Part shown: piece after piece, positions 46,956 to 58,080 of the stretch
Numbering within the stretch: position 1 is the stretch's first letter
How the letters are laid out: each line of letters begins with the position of its first letter
Origin: Pisaster brevispinus
Taxonomy: Eukaryota > Echinodermata > Asteroidea > Forcipulatida > Asteriidae
DNA length: 64,000 nt
Direction: 5' to 3'
Assembly: GCA_023634235.1 (NCBI GenBank)
Contig: JAMKCF010000075.1
Location: forward strand, 62,001 to 126,000
The notes under the pieces: generated by a model
The model's input: the letters and a program-made list of their open reading frames with translations, nothing else
Database searches by the model: none
Told to the model about the DNA's origin: nothing
Translations under genes and position numbers: made by a program

Positions 46956-48445
46956 AGTGTCAATTTGTATGCTTATGAGAGTGACAATTCATGTGAATGG
47001 CCACTTTATAATGATACGGCCGATTTTGTGCTTACTGTGCGATTTCCATTTCATAGCGCTGCTAACTGTAAGCACACCAAAAGGCATGCCAACCTTCCGA
47101 TATGACAATAAATGGTGTAACATTGCAAATCCACAGAGAACGCCCAAGATGGCTGCCTAATTTTCTTGCTAACCTGTGAAATACGCTCACGCTTAAGCAA
47201 ATTTTTCTGCTATAGTAAGCACGAAATATTGCTTACCATTAAGCAGCATATGAAATTGGGCCCAGATTTGTAAAACAAGTTTGAAACTCCTAGGGGCCTC
47301 CCCCACCAACAAGAAAATGTTGAAATTGAATCCTGAGGAAAAACGTGTTATTTAAAGGCCTGAAAAGTCTTATTCACCTTACACCATGTGTGCATGTACA
47401 TTTGTATGTAGGACAGCCCTAGTACTCAATAAAAACTCTCCTTCTTTTCTCCAAGGATCAATGATCATGTGTGATGCTCATGAATATATTGACTATTGTT
47501 AACCCCTGAACGATCAACAACCAATTTCATGGCTCTGCCACTGCCAAATTCTTTGCTTGCAATCACCAGTCTTCACTCTTAGGGCTAGCGTAGATTTTTT
47601 GCTCTAGCTGTGTAAGTGAAGTATGACTAGTTATGTGGAGTATGCGCCATGCACAACCAAAAGTTCCCTGCTAATTAGACAAACTAATAAGCTTGATAAA
47701 GTCTGCAGAATTCCCTGCTTTTGTAAGTGTGATTGTTTGCTTACGGTAATGCCCCAGTCACAATAAGTCTACGATGAGTTAGCAAGTAGTTTGCAATGGA
47801 TTTGCTCATGGTCATTTTTTTTAATCGGGCGGGCACCAAGTTACTTTTGCATGTAGCTCAGACTTAAAACCAGGTGCAGTGCTTCGCATCGCAAACGCAC
47901 ACATCAGGTGGGCGCTGGGCCAACAGAAGGTTACAAGTTTACACACAGTTTATCACATTTAGGCAGACATTAGACGAGTGCGTGCCAAACATGGGCAGAT
48001 AAACGGGCCAAGAATTTGACCTCATTTCAGTCAGGGCAGCATGCGGGACACTTTTAATTGTGACTGTGACCACCCTATAGTGCGATCTTTCACCGACCTC
48101 TACACAAAGGTCACTGCCTAGAAATGGCACACGCTGCCCGGCCTCTGCTTTTATTGTGACTTAAGTATAAGCAGAACCATGAAATTGGATAAAGTTACAC
48201 CATGTATGCAAAAGGCCACTCAGAGTTTTAGACTGCATGGCTTACCTTCTAGGTCCATTTTGCTAATCGAGGATTTCTGCGCTTAGGCCTACTGAACCCT
48301 GTAAAGCACGTAATTCCATTGGACCTAAACTAAAAGGAAAGTGGGCCTTAGGCAGTTTCTGCTATTTTTTGTCACAGATGGTCCAAATCTACTGCTCTTA
48401 GAGTACACTGCCATGAGCAGGGCCAATTTTCATAGAGCAGCTTAA
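46956..48445. other. Dispersed repeat fragments, no gene
   Basis: ATGAAATTGGGCCCAG occurs at 47249 and again at 49361, each preceded by AGCAGC-like bases; AAGCAGAACCATGAAATTG at 48168 resembles 17569. These look like fragments of one dispersed repeat. Confidence 0.5.
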
Positions 48446-48832
48446 AGGAAGGGTCTAGCTTTGGTAATTACTCCAAATATTATTAACCATAAAAACTTAC
48501 TTGCTAAAGAGCACTGGAGAGCTCAGCTGTTGATATTTAAAACAAACATTGTCAGGAACGACACCCTTTGAAGTGATGTAGTTTTAGAGAAAGGGGTAAT
48601 TTTTACCAAAAATATGCATCTGAGAAAGACTTCAGGCATGAAGCTTTTCTCAGGCATCTTAAAGCACTTAATTCTATGCTACAAGGGTGTGTTTTTCTTT
48701 CATTATTTTGTTGCAACTTTGATGACCGAGTAAGGCCAAGTTTCCAGCATGTTTGTTATTTTGTGCATGTGCTGTGACACACAAAGTGAGGATACTGGTC
48801 TTTGACATCACCAACAGTAAACCTGCCTTTAA
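48442..48832. mobile_element. 383-bp TTAA MITE
   Basis: Element 48446-48828, flanked by TTAA, starts AGGAAGGGTCTAGC and ends AACAGTAAACCTGCCT. It contains TTGGTAATTACTCC near the left end and an internal palindrome-like centre (CTGAGAAAGACTTC / GAAGCTTTTCTCAG, 48632-48663). Confidence 0.85.
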
Positions 48833-48978
48833 GCACAAAAAGCAGCTAAGCACAATAAAATTGAGCTTACGAGATTAAGGTTACAAGCCAAAATTGTATG
48901 TCACATGCACCATTTGTGACTGGTTTCTTGCTAATTTTTGCTCAACATAACACTTATAAGCAATAGTTTCTGCTTCAA

Positions 48979-49350
48979 AGGAAAGGGTGTCCGGTAATTA
49001 CTCCTAAATTATTTGCCATAAAATCTTACTTTGTTAGAAACACTGCAGCTGTTGACAATGTATAACATTTTGAGGAACAATTCCCTTCAAAGGAAAGTGG
49101 TTTTTAGAGAATAGGATGTTCAATCTGAGAAACATATGTTGCAGAAACATTTCTCAGGTTGTGTGTTCCAGTTACTGATCATTCTTCCTGCTTGGGCATA
49201 TTAAACCACTCCAGATTTTTTGGCAATATCTCAAAAACGCTACTCCCTTTTGAAATGAAATTTCCACAGGTTAGTTTTATTGTATATAGGCCTATCTACA
49301 TTCATATAGGATTAAAACAATCCATTGGTTCCAAAAACCAAAGGTATACT
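48979..49350. mobile_element. Diverged TTAA MITE
   Basis: AGGAAAGGGTGTCCGGTAATTACTCC at the left (core GGTAATTACTCC) and CCAAAAACCAAAGGTATACT at the right, the reverse complement of the left end at 9660. The centre is CTGAGAAACATATG...CATTTCTCAG. Flanking TTAA is mutated. It links the 9.66-kb and 48.4-kb elements into one family. Confidence 0.75.
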
Positions 49351-49428
49351 TTAGCAGCTCTATGAAATTGGGCCCAGTTCTCTCACAGTGTGTATCATAG
49401 ACATTTGATTTTATGTATTTCTTAACAG

Positions 49429-49551
49429 CCGTGTGCAATAGCATTGCCAATCAGGCCACTAAAACATCCTGCTGAAGTTCATCGAAGAGCATACTTTGAA
49501 GCGGAGTGGGAAGGGTCCAGCGTCAGACAAGGGTACGGAATCGTCAGCTAA
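49429..49551 (+). other. Candidate terminal coding exon
   Basis: Acceptor TTTCTTAACAG ends at 49428. From the first base, 40 codons are open to TAA (49549-49551). The second half, HPAEVHRRAYFEAEWEGSSV, has a protein-like mix of charged and aromatic residues. Both other frames stop. No upstream exon can be linked, and no family is recognised. Confidence 0.3.
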
Positions 49552-49629
49552 GATGAGGCAGTTAACAGAAGCCTGGAACACTCAGCTCATGGCCCTGTCA
49601 AGAAGCACTTGCCATAGAGGTATGCCTCC

Positions 49630-50540
49630 CTGAGCGAGGTGAAATGGACTTTATGGATTTGTCTGTGAGGAAATGCCCTGCTGACCATCCAGCTGACAAG
49701 AATGTGCTGTAATAAAACAACAAGGAGAAATGTGCAAGTTTCTTATTGGATTTGGCAAACTGACCAATTGATACATTGACCATTTAGAAGAGTATACTGC
49801 TCGAAACGTCGAGACTACACCTGCTCTTTTCAGTGCTAACACTCCCACAATGAGATTTAATACATGATTGTACCCGCAAGTTCACTATTTATAGGGCTTA
49901 TTTTCACACCATGCCAAGCTTCAAACACCACTTATAGAAGAATGTTTTGCCACACACAGATTAGATAGACAACAAAATTGTGTTATACTGACCTACTGGA
50001 TATGTCCAAATGTCTGTAAGGATTTGCCAAAATGACCATCTTGCTGACCATAAGGACATGCTGTACTAACAAGTATCTTTGTTCGAGATGGCTGAATTTA
50101 TTTGCTGAAATAACCATCTTGCACTGCCACACTGTACAAGAAAGTACGTCTAAATAGCTGAAAGATGTGCCAACTGATATTTGCTGTCTACAATCATGCG
50201 CTGTACATGTAGCCTACTAAATGATTAGCATGGATAACTGTACAAACGGCTGAAGGAATTTGCCTATCTGACATTCTTGCATTAACTACAAGAATGTGTT
50301 GCGCTACAATGTGCAAATGTCTGAAAGGATTTGCCACTTTGACTGCAAGGTAGTGTATACCTTATCATATGGATTTGTTTTATGTCTGAAATGGTTTGAC
50401 ACTGTGACTTCAAGAGTGTGCAGCACTGACTTTGTGGATATGTCACACGTCTGAAAATGATGTGCCATTTTGACTACAAGAATGTGTATGAAGCTCAAAC
50501 CATAAAGGGCATGTTTGAAATGGCTGCAAGTCAGGTTTGC
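49630..50540 (+). repeat. Degenerate tandem repeat, about 80-120-bp period
   Basis: Recurring GATATGTCC...AAATGTCTGNAAGGATTTGCC, then TGACNNNCTTGCTGAC or TTTTGACTACAAGAATGTG (49655, 50000, 50110, 50250, 50310, 50380, 50450). Units are strongly diverged in length, so the array is old. Confidence 0.6.
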
Positions 50541-50895
50541 GAATTCCTGTACTTTAACTTCAACAAATGTAGATGAATGCAAACAACAAACTATGAGCAC
50601 ACATACAATTGTTCAGCAAGGTGCAAGTTTGGACAAGGACAGCCATCAAGTATTCTTCAAATTAGTTTACCTGAACGTTGTTTATAGAAGAGTTTGTCAC
50701 CAGCCGCCTAACATGGTTGAGTTGCTGGTTCATGTAGATTTTTTTAATCATAGGTATACAGAAACTGAGAGAAATACTGAGTTTGAACAAGATGTGTGCA
50801 CACCAGATTAAATCATCAGTGTGCCACCAACTGATAGATTGTTTAAAATGTACAAATTTTGTTAGTCTGTTTTTGTACAAATTGTTTATATGACG

Positions 50896-50985
50896 TAACA
50901 AAAGTGCTATTTCTGGAGATATTGCACTGAGACAATCTCAGTGCAAAATCTCAGTGCAAAATCTCCAGAAATAGCACTTTTGTTA
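50896..50985. repeat. 37-bp near-perfect hairpin
   Basis: Arms 50896-50932 and 50949-50985 agree at 36 of 37 positions, with a 16-base loop. The loop-side TCTCAGTGCAAAA is repeated in tandem, so the foldback could pair in two registers. Confidence 0.9.
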
Positions 50986-51239
50986 TGCACGGGTCTGAAA
51001 TTGTATCACACTTAAAATTGCCTGGATGTACACGCAAAGCAAGTATGTACATAGATACAACGTCCTGGCACTGAGCACTCTTGTATGAGATACAATGAGA
51101 TATGAAATACAAGTGTCAATATCTGTTAAAAAATACAATGTTGTTGCAAAATCAAGATATGATGTTTTTGCTCTGACGTGATAATCCTTATTTTCAAGTA
51201 GTTTCACCATGCCTATCACACAATACTTTTGTAATTAGA

Positions 51240-51640
51240 CTTATTAACATGACAGGTGTATCACTAGATCTGCCATTCTGTGTTTCCACGAAGTGAAATA
51301 TATCACAATACATCACTTTATCCAATAAAACTTATTGTGCTGGCGGTGCTAAACACTCAAAGTATGACTTCTGCATTTGCACGAAGTGGTGTATCTGCTG
51401 ACCTTTTGAACTTATGTGCTTTCACAAAGTGACTGTGCATCAATGGTTTGTTCACAGCGCTCTGCATGCATGTCTTGTTTTTGTTTTCACAAAGTGACAT
51501 GTGTTTAGGAATTTATAACTGATCAAAACAGTTACAATATTGAAAACACATTGACAGTTCTGCATAATGAAGAAGTTAGCTTTAGTTTGGTATTAAAATG
51601 TTTTGTTAGATCAGTCTCCGAAACAGCAGTTTTGAAAAAT
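51240..51640 (+). repeat. Inverted dispersed repeat with CACGAAGTGA motifs, copy 1
   Basis: TTTCCACGAAGTGAAA (51283), TTTGCACGAAGTGG (51376), TTTCACAAAGTGAC (51420 and 51485), then CTCCGAAACAGCAGTTTTGA (51617). The reverse complement of this order is found at 57550-58060. Confidence 0.7.
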
Positions 51641-52839
51641 AGTTCAGCTTCAGTCGTGATTTTTTCCAAACACATACTTATGGCTGTGGAGCAGTTCATG
51701 GTGCTACCGATAAAATATAATTGAGCATGGCCAGTGTTTACTGGCTCCAGACTAATGCTTGACCACAGAATACAGATCAGTTTGAAGCCCCCTTGAGGCA
51801 TGTAAACTTGTGACATCACATGTTTACAAAAGAGCCACAGAGCTTGGACTTCCTGCAGGCACAATTTGTATACATGATCGAAGAAAACACAGAAACACAC
51901 CATGGCGATTGCACTGTCTAACTTTTATAAACTTTCCTTATGCAAAACTTGTTGAGCTGTTGTTTTGTGTGTTTTCCCTTAAGACCAGTGCAGTATCTGG
52001 CCTGCCAGAAAGGCCCTAAATTGTATAAGGTTGTTCTTTTTGTAAACAAAGTTTAGACGTGGTCTATAAAGATATTGACCCCTTGCGTTGCACTGATGTA
52101 ACAAGTGGCTTCAATCTGCTATGGTCTGCTATTTTGGGAGTAAAAAGATATGGCACAGGTCTTGTAATGAATTGTGTGCACGTGGCCTAAAAAGCATTAC
52201 ATTACAGGTTAAAGATTTTCTGACTTTTACCACAAAAACTCAGAAACATGTCCGTGTCACCAGTGGGTGTGTTTATATTGAATTACTTGGGTCATACGGA
52301 TGAGCAGCCCTACTGGTTTATGCATGATTCAATAAAGTGTACTGTTTGGAAAAGGAATTACAAGGAAAAAGCAGGTGCTATTTGTCAGATGAAAAGGATG
52401 CCTTAGTCTAGCCTCTTTCTTTTTTTTGAGCTTTCCCATAATGTGCATGCAAAACCGACCCCAAAATGGCGCTAACAAGATTGATGGCAAGGTCACATCA
52501 GGGTCAGTCTATGTCCATGTAGTTCCATGCTTTAAGTAAGTTGTGCTTTGCATCCTGGATGACTTTTTTAGGTGGTACAACAGAAACACTACATGTAGTA
52601 CACAAAGCCACAAGCGAATTTACCGACCCAACGCCCAATAAACAAATTTTATAAATTAAATAATGAAATAGATTGCGTGGGTAACAAAAACAAGAAATAT
52701 AGATAAACACTCAACATTCCTGACAAGTTGGGAAAAGGCAATGTGGCTTCAATACTTACAGCTGTAGCCTTGGAGGCATTGACGATAGGCTGTTTCTACT
52801 TCCAGCTCCAAAGCTGGTATGAAGTACATATAATAACAG
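51641..52839. other. No gene seen
   Basis: No convincing exon or element. Short reverse frame 52504-52710 unsupported. Confidence 0.5.
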
Positions 52840-53175
52840 TTATAATAATAGTAACAAGGTCTTACATAGCGCATTTTACAATAACGTACGTGTATCAGTG
52901 CGCTTTACATTAGTACCCTGGTCATTGGGCCAATAACGTTTTAATTTTAATCTTTTTCGGCTTCCTGGGGAGTATTTAGCCCCTCGGAAGGCTTTTCAAA
53001 CACAATATTAACCTGTACCCTCGCAGGTACCTATTTATACCCTGGGTGAAGAGAAGCAAAGCATCTTGCACAAGGACACAAGTGTCATGACCGGGATTGG
53101 AACCCACAACCCAATTAATTAAGCACCAGAACTTGAATTCGATGCTCTAAATTGCTCGGCCATGACACCCTACAT
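52840..53175 (-). mobile_element. Near-complete tRNA-derived SINE
   Basis: On the minus strand: TGTCATGGCCGAGCAATTTA (A-box side), GGGTTCCAATCCC (B box) and CATGACACTTGTGTCCTTG, then a 230-bp body (GGTACCTGCGAGGGTACAGG, GAAGCCGAAAAAG) and a 3' end ATGCGCTATGTAAGACC with a (TTA)n-like tail at about 52833-52850. The head relates it to the SINE at 59770; the body is different. Confidence 0.85.
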
Positions 53176-53231
53176 TTGAGAGTAAATGTAGTTAAACAAA
53201 AATCACTCATTTCAAAGGTCATAGGCTTTTC

Positions 53232-53453
53232 TTATGACAAAAACTGATAATTCTGAGGAGAATTTTTAAGAACTTGAGACTCTGCAAAAGCTAGGAGGAA
53301 GGCAAGTCCAAGAACACTTTTTTGCATACGTAAATCCTCCAAGAAACCTTGGCTCAATGCTTTTGGTAATTGTTGGAGCCAGTTTGTGTGAAGTGGGCGC
53401 AGCTGTGGCTTATAGAGGAGCCACAACAGGATGGGTCCATAAATCAGCTACTG
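53232..53453 (-). other. Candidate ORF, about 74 codons
   Basis: Open from about 53453 to a stop at 53232. The peptide contains LRPLHTNWLQQLPKALSQGF and LGLAFLLAFAESQVLK, an amphipathic to hydrophobic profile. No known family. Could be an exon or remnant of a mobile-element gene; flanked upstream by stops. Confidence 0.25.
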
Positions 53454-53925
53454 AATTATTCATTAAATATCTCTAATTATTTTGTAGAAAAATGTCAAGA
53501 AAAACTTTAGGCAGGTTGTTGGGATTCGGTAAAGGTTGAGCATTTACTGATTGACTTCATTACTATTTGCGATGAGTTTTCAGGTACTGTCGTGTGTTTC
53601 TGCTCTGGCATCATGTTGTTTTCAAATGCATTTGTTTCAGTGCTTTAAAAATGTACAGAAAAAATTTAGTTGCTAGGGTAACACAAGTTTTATCACAACT
53701 TATCAGCAATATTTTGTAAATAGTTGCACTTTTGGCAACAGTTTTCCTGGCAATGAAACAATATTGGCATGTTTGAGTTACTTCTATTTTTAGTTTTTAT
53801 CCAAAACAAGAAAATTGACATTTTTTTTAATGGGGATTACCAAGCCCTCTGTCTCCACCCCCCCAATGAAGTTTCATTTTGCTGTACTTTTTGTACATAA
53901 ATGAGACATAGCTTTATGTTTACCA
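53454..53925. other. No gene seen
   Basis: T- and A-rich; nothing recognised. Confidence 0.5.
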
Positions 53926-54168
53926 TCACTGTAGTACAAATGTTACATTTATCTCTGCATTCTTCTTTATTAAGTCTTGAATCAAGATACTCCTTTTAGG
54001 CCGTGGGCCAAAATCTGTAGAAGACCCAGAAATTGAAGTTCGTCTTAACTTTTTAGGGGCAACTTGCATTTTAGTCAATTTTACTAGATCGATGGTGCTG
54101 ATTCCAAATTTGACTGTTCCCATGGGCTCAGATTGCACGTTAAGCCTATGCAGACTATTTTTGCTCAT
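53926..54168 (-). repeat. Coding-like repeat fragment, copy 1
   Basis: 80 open codons on the minus strand, with MQVAPKKLRRTSISGSSTDF and FGPRPKRSILIQDLIKK. Part of it (AAGTTGCCCCT...AAAGTTAAGACGAA...TTTGGCCCACGGCCT) recurs at 56939-57005 on the plus strand, where the frame is broken. A dispersed repeat is more likely than a gene. Confidence 0.5.
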
Positions 54169-54913
54169 TTTTGGTCAAAAACAGTATTTTGTGTATAACT
54201 TTTACATTTTTCCAGTCAAATGATTTCAAATTTGATAAAAATAGCTTCGAGGTCTTTGTACATGCAATAGATCATTACTCAGTCTTCAAAATTAATCCCC
54301 ATGGTGCTAAACCAAGTTTTTGTAAAAACAAAACAACATTTTTGGGGGGTAAATTTTTCAAAAATTTGTATTTTTCAGTCTTTTTATCTCAAGATCTTGG
54401 CCATGTACGATTGGTTTCGATAATTTAAAAATAGTAATAAAATACATAAATATGTAATACAAGTTGCACTAGCAAAATTTCAGCTAGTCATTAATTATGC
54501 AAATATGCATGTATGCGAAAGAGTTTATATGCTGAACTGACGCAAGTTAAGGGCAATAAAACCAAGTGACTACAGATAGTTATACAGTACTGTTATGTCT
54601 GGTTTATTAAAACAATGCATTTTTAGCCCAGGGGCTAACTTGCTACAAAGTTTACAATTTAAAAACAATACAATACATGTACTGCTCATAATTTAAAGCC
54701 TTAAAGGCATATTCTGTTGTTCGATTAAAGGGTGCACATGTCTTGAGTGTCTTTTAATTATAACAATGTTATGTGAGAAAAATTATAAAGGACCAGACTA
54801 TTTCAGATGGACCAGATTATTACAGATGCACCATTACATTTTGAGATGCCAGAATTGTTTAATAGACTTTGAAAACTAAAATAAGTGGAACAAAACCTAG
54901 ATGGCTGTGATCA
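54169..54913. other. No gene seen
   Basis: AT-rich, no recognised element. Confidence 0.5.
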
Positions 54914-55075
54914 TCATCTGTATTGCTTGCTCCTTGCATGGAACTCAATGCAGTCCTTGTAACAACTTCAGTGGTATCTGACTTCAATTAGGACAATGTC
55001 TTCTCTCTTTGATGTCAATCAAAATCTGTTCGTCGTCGAGAATCTCTGTACATGTAGCTCTGAGCAGCAAACCTC
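54914..55075 (-). pseudogene. Pseudogene exon 3
   Basis: Acceptor TTTTATTACAG. Reads GLLLRATCTEILDDEQILID, IKER and then a stop in that frame. The neighbouring frame takes over with DIVLIEVRYH, a TGA, and SCYKDCIEFHARSKQYR to TGA (54914-54916). Confidence 0.6.
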
Positions 55076-55203
55076 CTGTAATAAAAGGGGTATATTTACA
55101 TGTAGTTTAATCAATGGGAAAATACAGGCACACCATGTTCCTCACTAACTTAGAACCAAGGAAAACTTAAGAGGCAATGTGAAATAAGAAAATGTATACC
55201 AAC

Positions 55204-55486
55204 CTGACTGGTGTTCATAGTTTGACAGTCTTTCCCTTGACCGCTTCCGTGACTGTTTGTTGGTTATCCTCTTGTTTCTTTTAACATATAATACATCTGG
55301 ATGGCAGGACATGTGGGTTGCGCTACTGCTGTGTCTGTGAATCTGCTGATGCTAGCTGACTAGATTTTCCTGATGGTTCAAGGGTTGACTCCAGTGTCCC
55401 TTCAACTGCAGTGGAACTGCTTTGAACATCAGTAGCCCTTTTAGCCAAATGTTTTCAGCTCTTGCTAATGCGTCTTATCTCAAAAC
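55204..55486 (-). pseudogene. Pseudogene exon 2
   Basis: Acceptor GTTTACAG, weak donor GTTGGT. First frame: FEIRRISKS, stop, KHLAKRATDVQSSSTAVEG, Ser/Thr-rich, stop, LPSRCIIC, stop. Another frame then gives VKRNKRITNKQSRKRSRERL and NYEHQS to the donor. Confidence 0.55.
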
Positions 55487-56465
55487 CTGTAAACATTACA
55501 TTTTCAAAAAGTATGTTGGTCTTAAGTGGGGGATACTGACTAATGCACAATACTGGCAAGCAGTAGAAAAACTACTACACTGTAAACAACTCTGCAATAA
55601 AATCTATGTTACTAGCATGAAGATATTGTAGAAGAGACAAAAATTACAGCACCTTATCTGGAAATATGGGTGGGTTGCTGATTGTTATACAACGTTGTTT
55701 AAATTGTTTTAACTTGTTTAACAATTACCTTTAAATATTTTATATAGGTATTTTTGTGAACTGTTTCCCTGGGTGGAAAGACATCATGCTAAAGTATTTT
55801 ACCCAGAATAGAATGACATCCTCTTAAAAATATTAAGTGAGATTATGAAATAATAATAATCAACACAAGTCATGCCAAGTTTGAAAGACACCAGGGTTGT
55901 GTGTAAAACCATATCAACATTGGAGGATTCAAGTCTATTATTAGCATGGTTAGGGTTAACACACAGTCTTCAGTTTGAAAACAATTTGAAATCTAAAAAC
56001 AAAACAAAAATGTTTTCCTCATTTGTGTAAAAACTGATTATTTGTTAGACTAAATGCAGGTTAAGAGATTACAAATTCACATCACAAAAGTGTCCATGCT
56101 AGAACCCACCCTCTCACCATAATAAAAATGAAACAACTAATGCCAAAGCATTAAGTGGCAGGGCCTTCTGTTAAAACCTTTTGTAAAAGATTTGTCTGAT
56201 TTTAGACTGTCTCACTCTTTATTTTCTTTGTGCAGGCCTACTAAACTATTATTAATTGTATTAAAAAAGCTTTTTAGAATATATAAACACATTGTCAGTA
56301 ATTAACAACTTAAAAATGGTTGCTTTTGAGGCCTACACTATAAAAGTTGCCCGTTTTTGTAGTGTATCAAACTTCACAGGTGTAACGTTGTACGGTTATT
56401 TTTTATATAATACGTGCCTACCCTTTTAATTTTAACAAAACACTAACACTTAACTTAAGACTTAC

Positions 56466-56712
56466 TTTAGAAAGAATAGGTACAGTGTCACACAGAGCCG
56501 ATGGGTAGCTGTCAGCCGAGTCTGGCGTTGGGCACATGTTTTTCCACCAAACTTGTATTTGTTTCAGCCAGTTCTTGGTGTTTCCCATCAAGACGTTTCC
56601 ATCTGTTATAGCGGTCACGAAATTTCTGCCAACTAACTGCCGTAAATTGGGTTATTTGTCCCCTTTGACTCTCAATAAAATGACACACACACATTTCCTC
56701 GGGCGCAACCAT
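56466..56712 (-). pseudogene. Pseudogene exon 1
   Basis: ATG at 56712 opens 66 codons, from MVAPEEMCVCHFIESQRG to KHVPNARLG and a stop. After the stop the sequence continues to donor GTAAGT at 56465-56460. In another frame the segment before the donor reads ATHRLC, suggestive of the HxxC step expected there. Confidence 0.5.
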
Positions 56713-56929
56713 CTTGATTTGACACCTCTATTCCAGGTTACATTAATATTTACTGTAGTACGCAATGGTAATAATGGTTCGAGGTTGAAGAACAGCGCCA
56801 TCCGCGGCATAACGTCGGCATAGCAACGGCGCTGCAAAACAGGCAATTTTTCGTGCTTAATTTCTCGTTATTGTGCAAGCAGATCAAATGGGAACAGGTA
56901 AAATAATAAATTATACATTCCAAACTACT

Positions 56930-57030
56930 TATAAACGAAAATTAAAGTTGCCCCTCGAAAGTTAAGACGAAAATGCATGTTACAGGTTTTGGCCCACGGC
57001 CTATTTTGAGTATTTCCCAAATAGATCATC
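56930..57030 (+). repeat. Coding-like repeat fragment, copy 2
   Basis: Matches the reverse complement of about 53984-54075: GTTGCCCCT, GTTAAGACGAA and TTTTGGCCCACGGCCTA in order, with indels that break the frame. Confidence 0.65.
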
Positions 57031-57077
57031 TTGAACCAAATTACCAAGCTTCTACATGTATGTCAAATTGAGGAAGT

Positions 57078-57399
57078 AACACCTGGTTCAGACAGGCACT
57101 CCAGAGTCGCCCTGAACCAAAAAGGTTAGGAGTGGCTCTAGGCCAACCCAAATACATTTTGGTTTCAGACAGGCAAACTTAATGTGAAATTTCTTAGGTT
57201 TGGCTCACATGACAAAATCGATGTAGGAAAGCAAGACGCACTAGAGTCCTTCTGAATGACTGCAATTGTTGATTTTTTTACTTCCAGCACATCACGTTGC
57301 TCCTAACTGTTTCAGACATTTTATGCACTTCGTGTACTTCATGTACATCAAATGATTTGGTGCGTCGTGACTCTAGGGTGCCTGTCTGAACCAGGTGTT
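57078..57399. mobile_element. MITE with CACCTGGTTCAGACAGGCAC termini
   Basis: AACACCTGGTTCAGACAGGC at 57078 is repeated inverted at 57380-57399, with about 33 bp of mostly matching termini. GGTTTCAGACAGGCAAAC inside (57160) is a third partial copy. No ORF. Target duplication not resolved. Confidence 0.75.
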
Positions 57400-57549
57400 T
57401 GATTCAAATAATGTATATCTGGAAACTTGGGATGAGAAATTTCATACTTTCATGTGAATTTTTAGTGGAGAAGCACGTCGTCACGCGTACAACAAAGTGA
57501 CCTATCTCATTCAAAGTCCCCCTAAACGTGTTTGGAGAAAATCGTGATT

Positions 57550-58080
57550 GTAGTTGCACTATTTTTCAAACTGCTGTTTCGGAGTATTGCTTACTATATT
57601 TGTTTTATTTTTTAAAACAAAAATAAAGCTGAATATTTTATTCAATCATAACTATCAGAGTGGTTTCATTCCTGCAATTGTTTGAATTAGTAATTAATTC
57701 CTAAACACATACGTCACTTCGTGAAAATGCCAAATGATATTGCCTACAGAGCGCTGTGTAAAAAGACATTGCGTATTGAGACCTATCACGATGGGTCACT
57801 TCGTGAAAGTGCAAAACGTCACACACGTGCCTGAACTGGTGAAGTGGCGCATCAAGATAGGTCACTTCGTGGAAATACAAAACGACAGATCTAATGACAC
57901 TTCGTTTTTACTAATTAGTGTAGTTACGAAACTATTACGTATTAGGTACTCAAACTTGCTGAAAATGTTAATAGTAATGAGTGTATTAATAATCTGTATA
58001 AAACTTGATTTGCAAAAAACTATTATTTTTGACAGATAGGTTCCTTCGTGGTACGCGTGACAAAGTTATTTTCCTTAGGT
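57550..58080 (-). repeat. Inverted dispersed repeat with CACGAAGTGA motifs, copy 2
   Basis: CAAACTGCTGTTTCGGAGTA (57569), then GTCACTTCGTGAAA at 57713 and 57795, GTCACTTCGTGGAA at 57861, GACACTTCG at 57896 and TTCCTTCGTGG at 58042. It is the reverse-complement order of 51240-51640. Confidence 0.7.

Larger units (their letters stand above)
54914..56712 (-). pseudogene. Three-exon pseudogene, transposon-associated Cys/His protein
   Basis: Exons run 56712-56466, 55486-55204 and 55075-54914 on the minus strand. Exon 1 starts at an ATG in good context and encodes FTAVSWQKFRDRYNRWKRLD. Exon 2 carries RRISKS, a Ser/Thr-rich linker, a CIIC knuckle and NKQSRKRSRERLSNYEHQS. Exon 3 has LLLRATCTEILDDEQILIDI, then, after a shift, DIVLIEVRYH and SCYKDCIEFHARSKQYR. 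The splice between exons 2 and 3 joins S-G-G-L-L in one frame. I know this arrangement (SFT..SW..., CIICKK, IEVRYH.SCYK) from repeated uncharacterised proteins of marine invertebrates, probably from a mobile element. Stops in exons 1 and 2, a frame shift in 3 and a TGA between YH and SCYK disable it. Confidence 0.6.
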
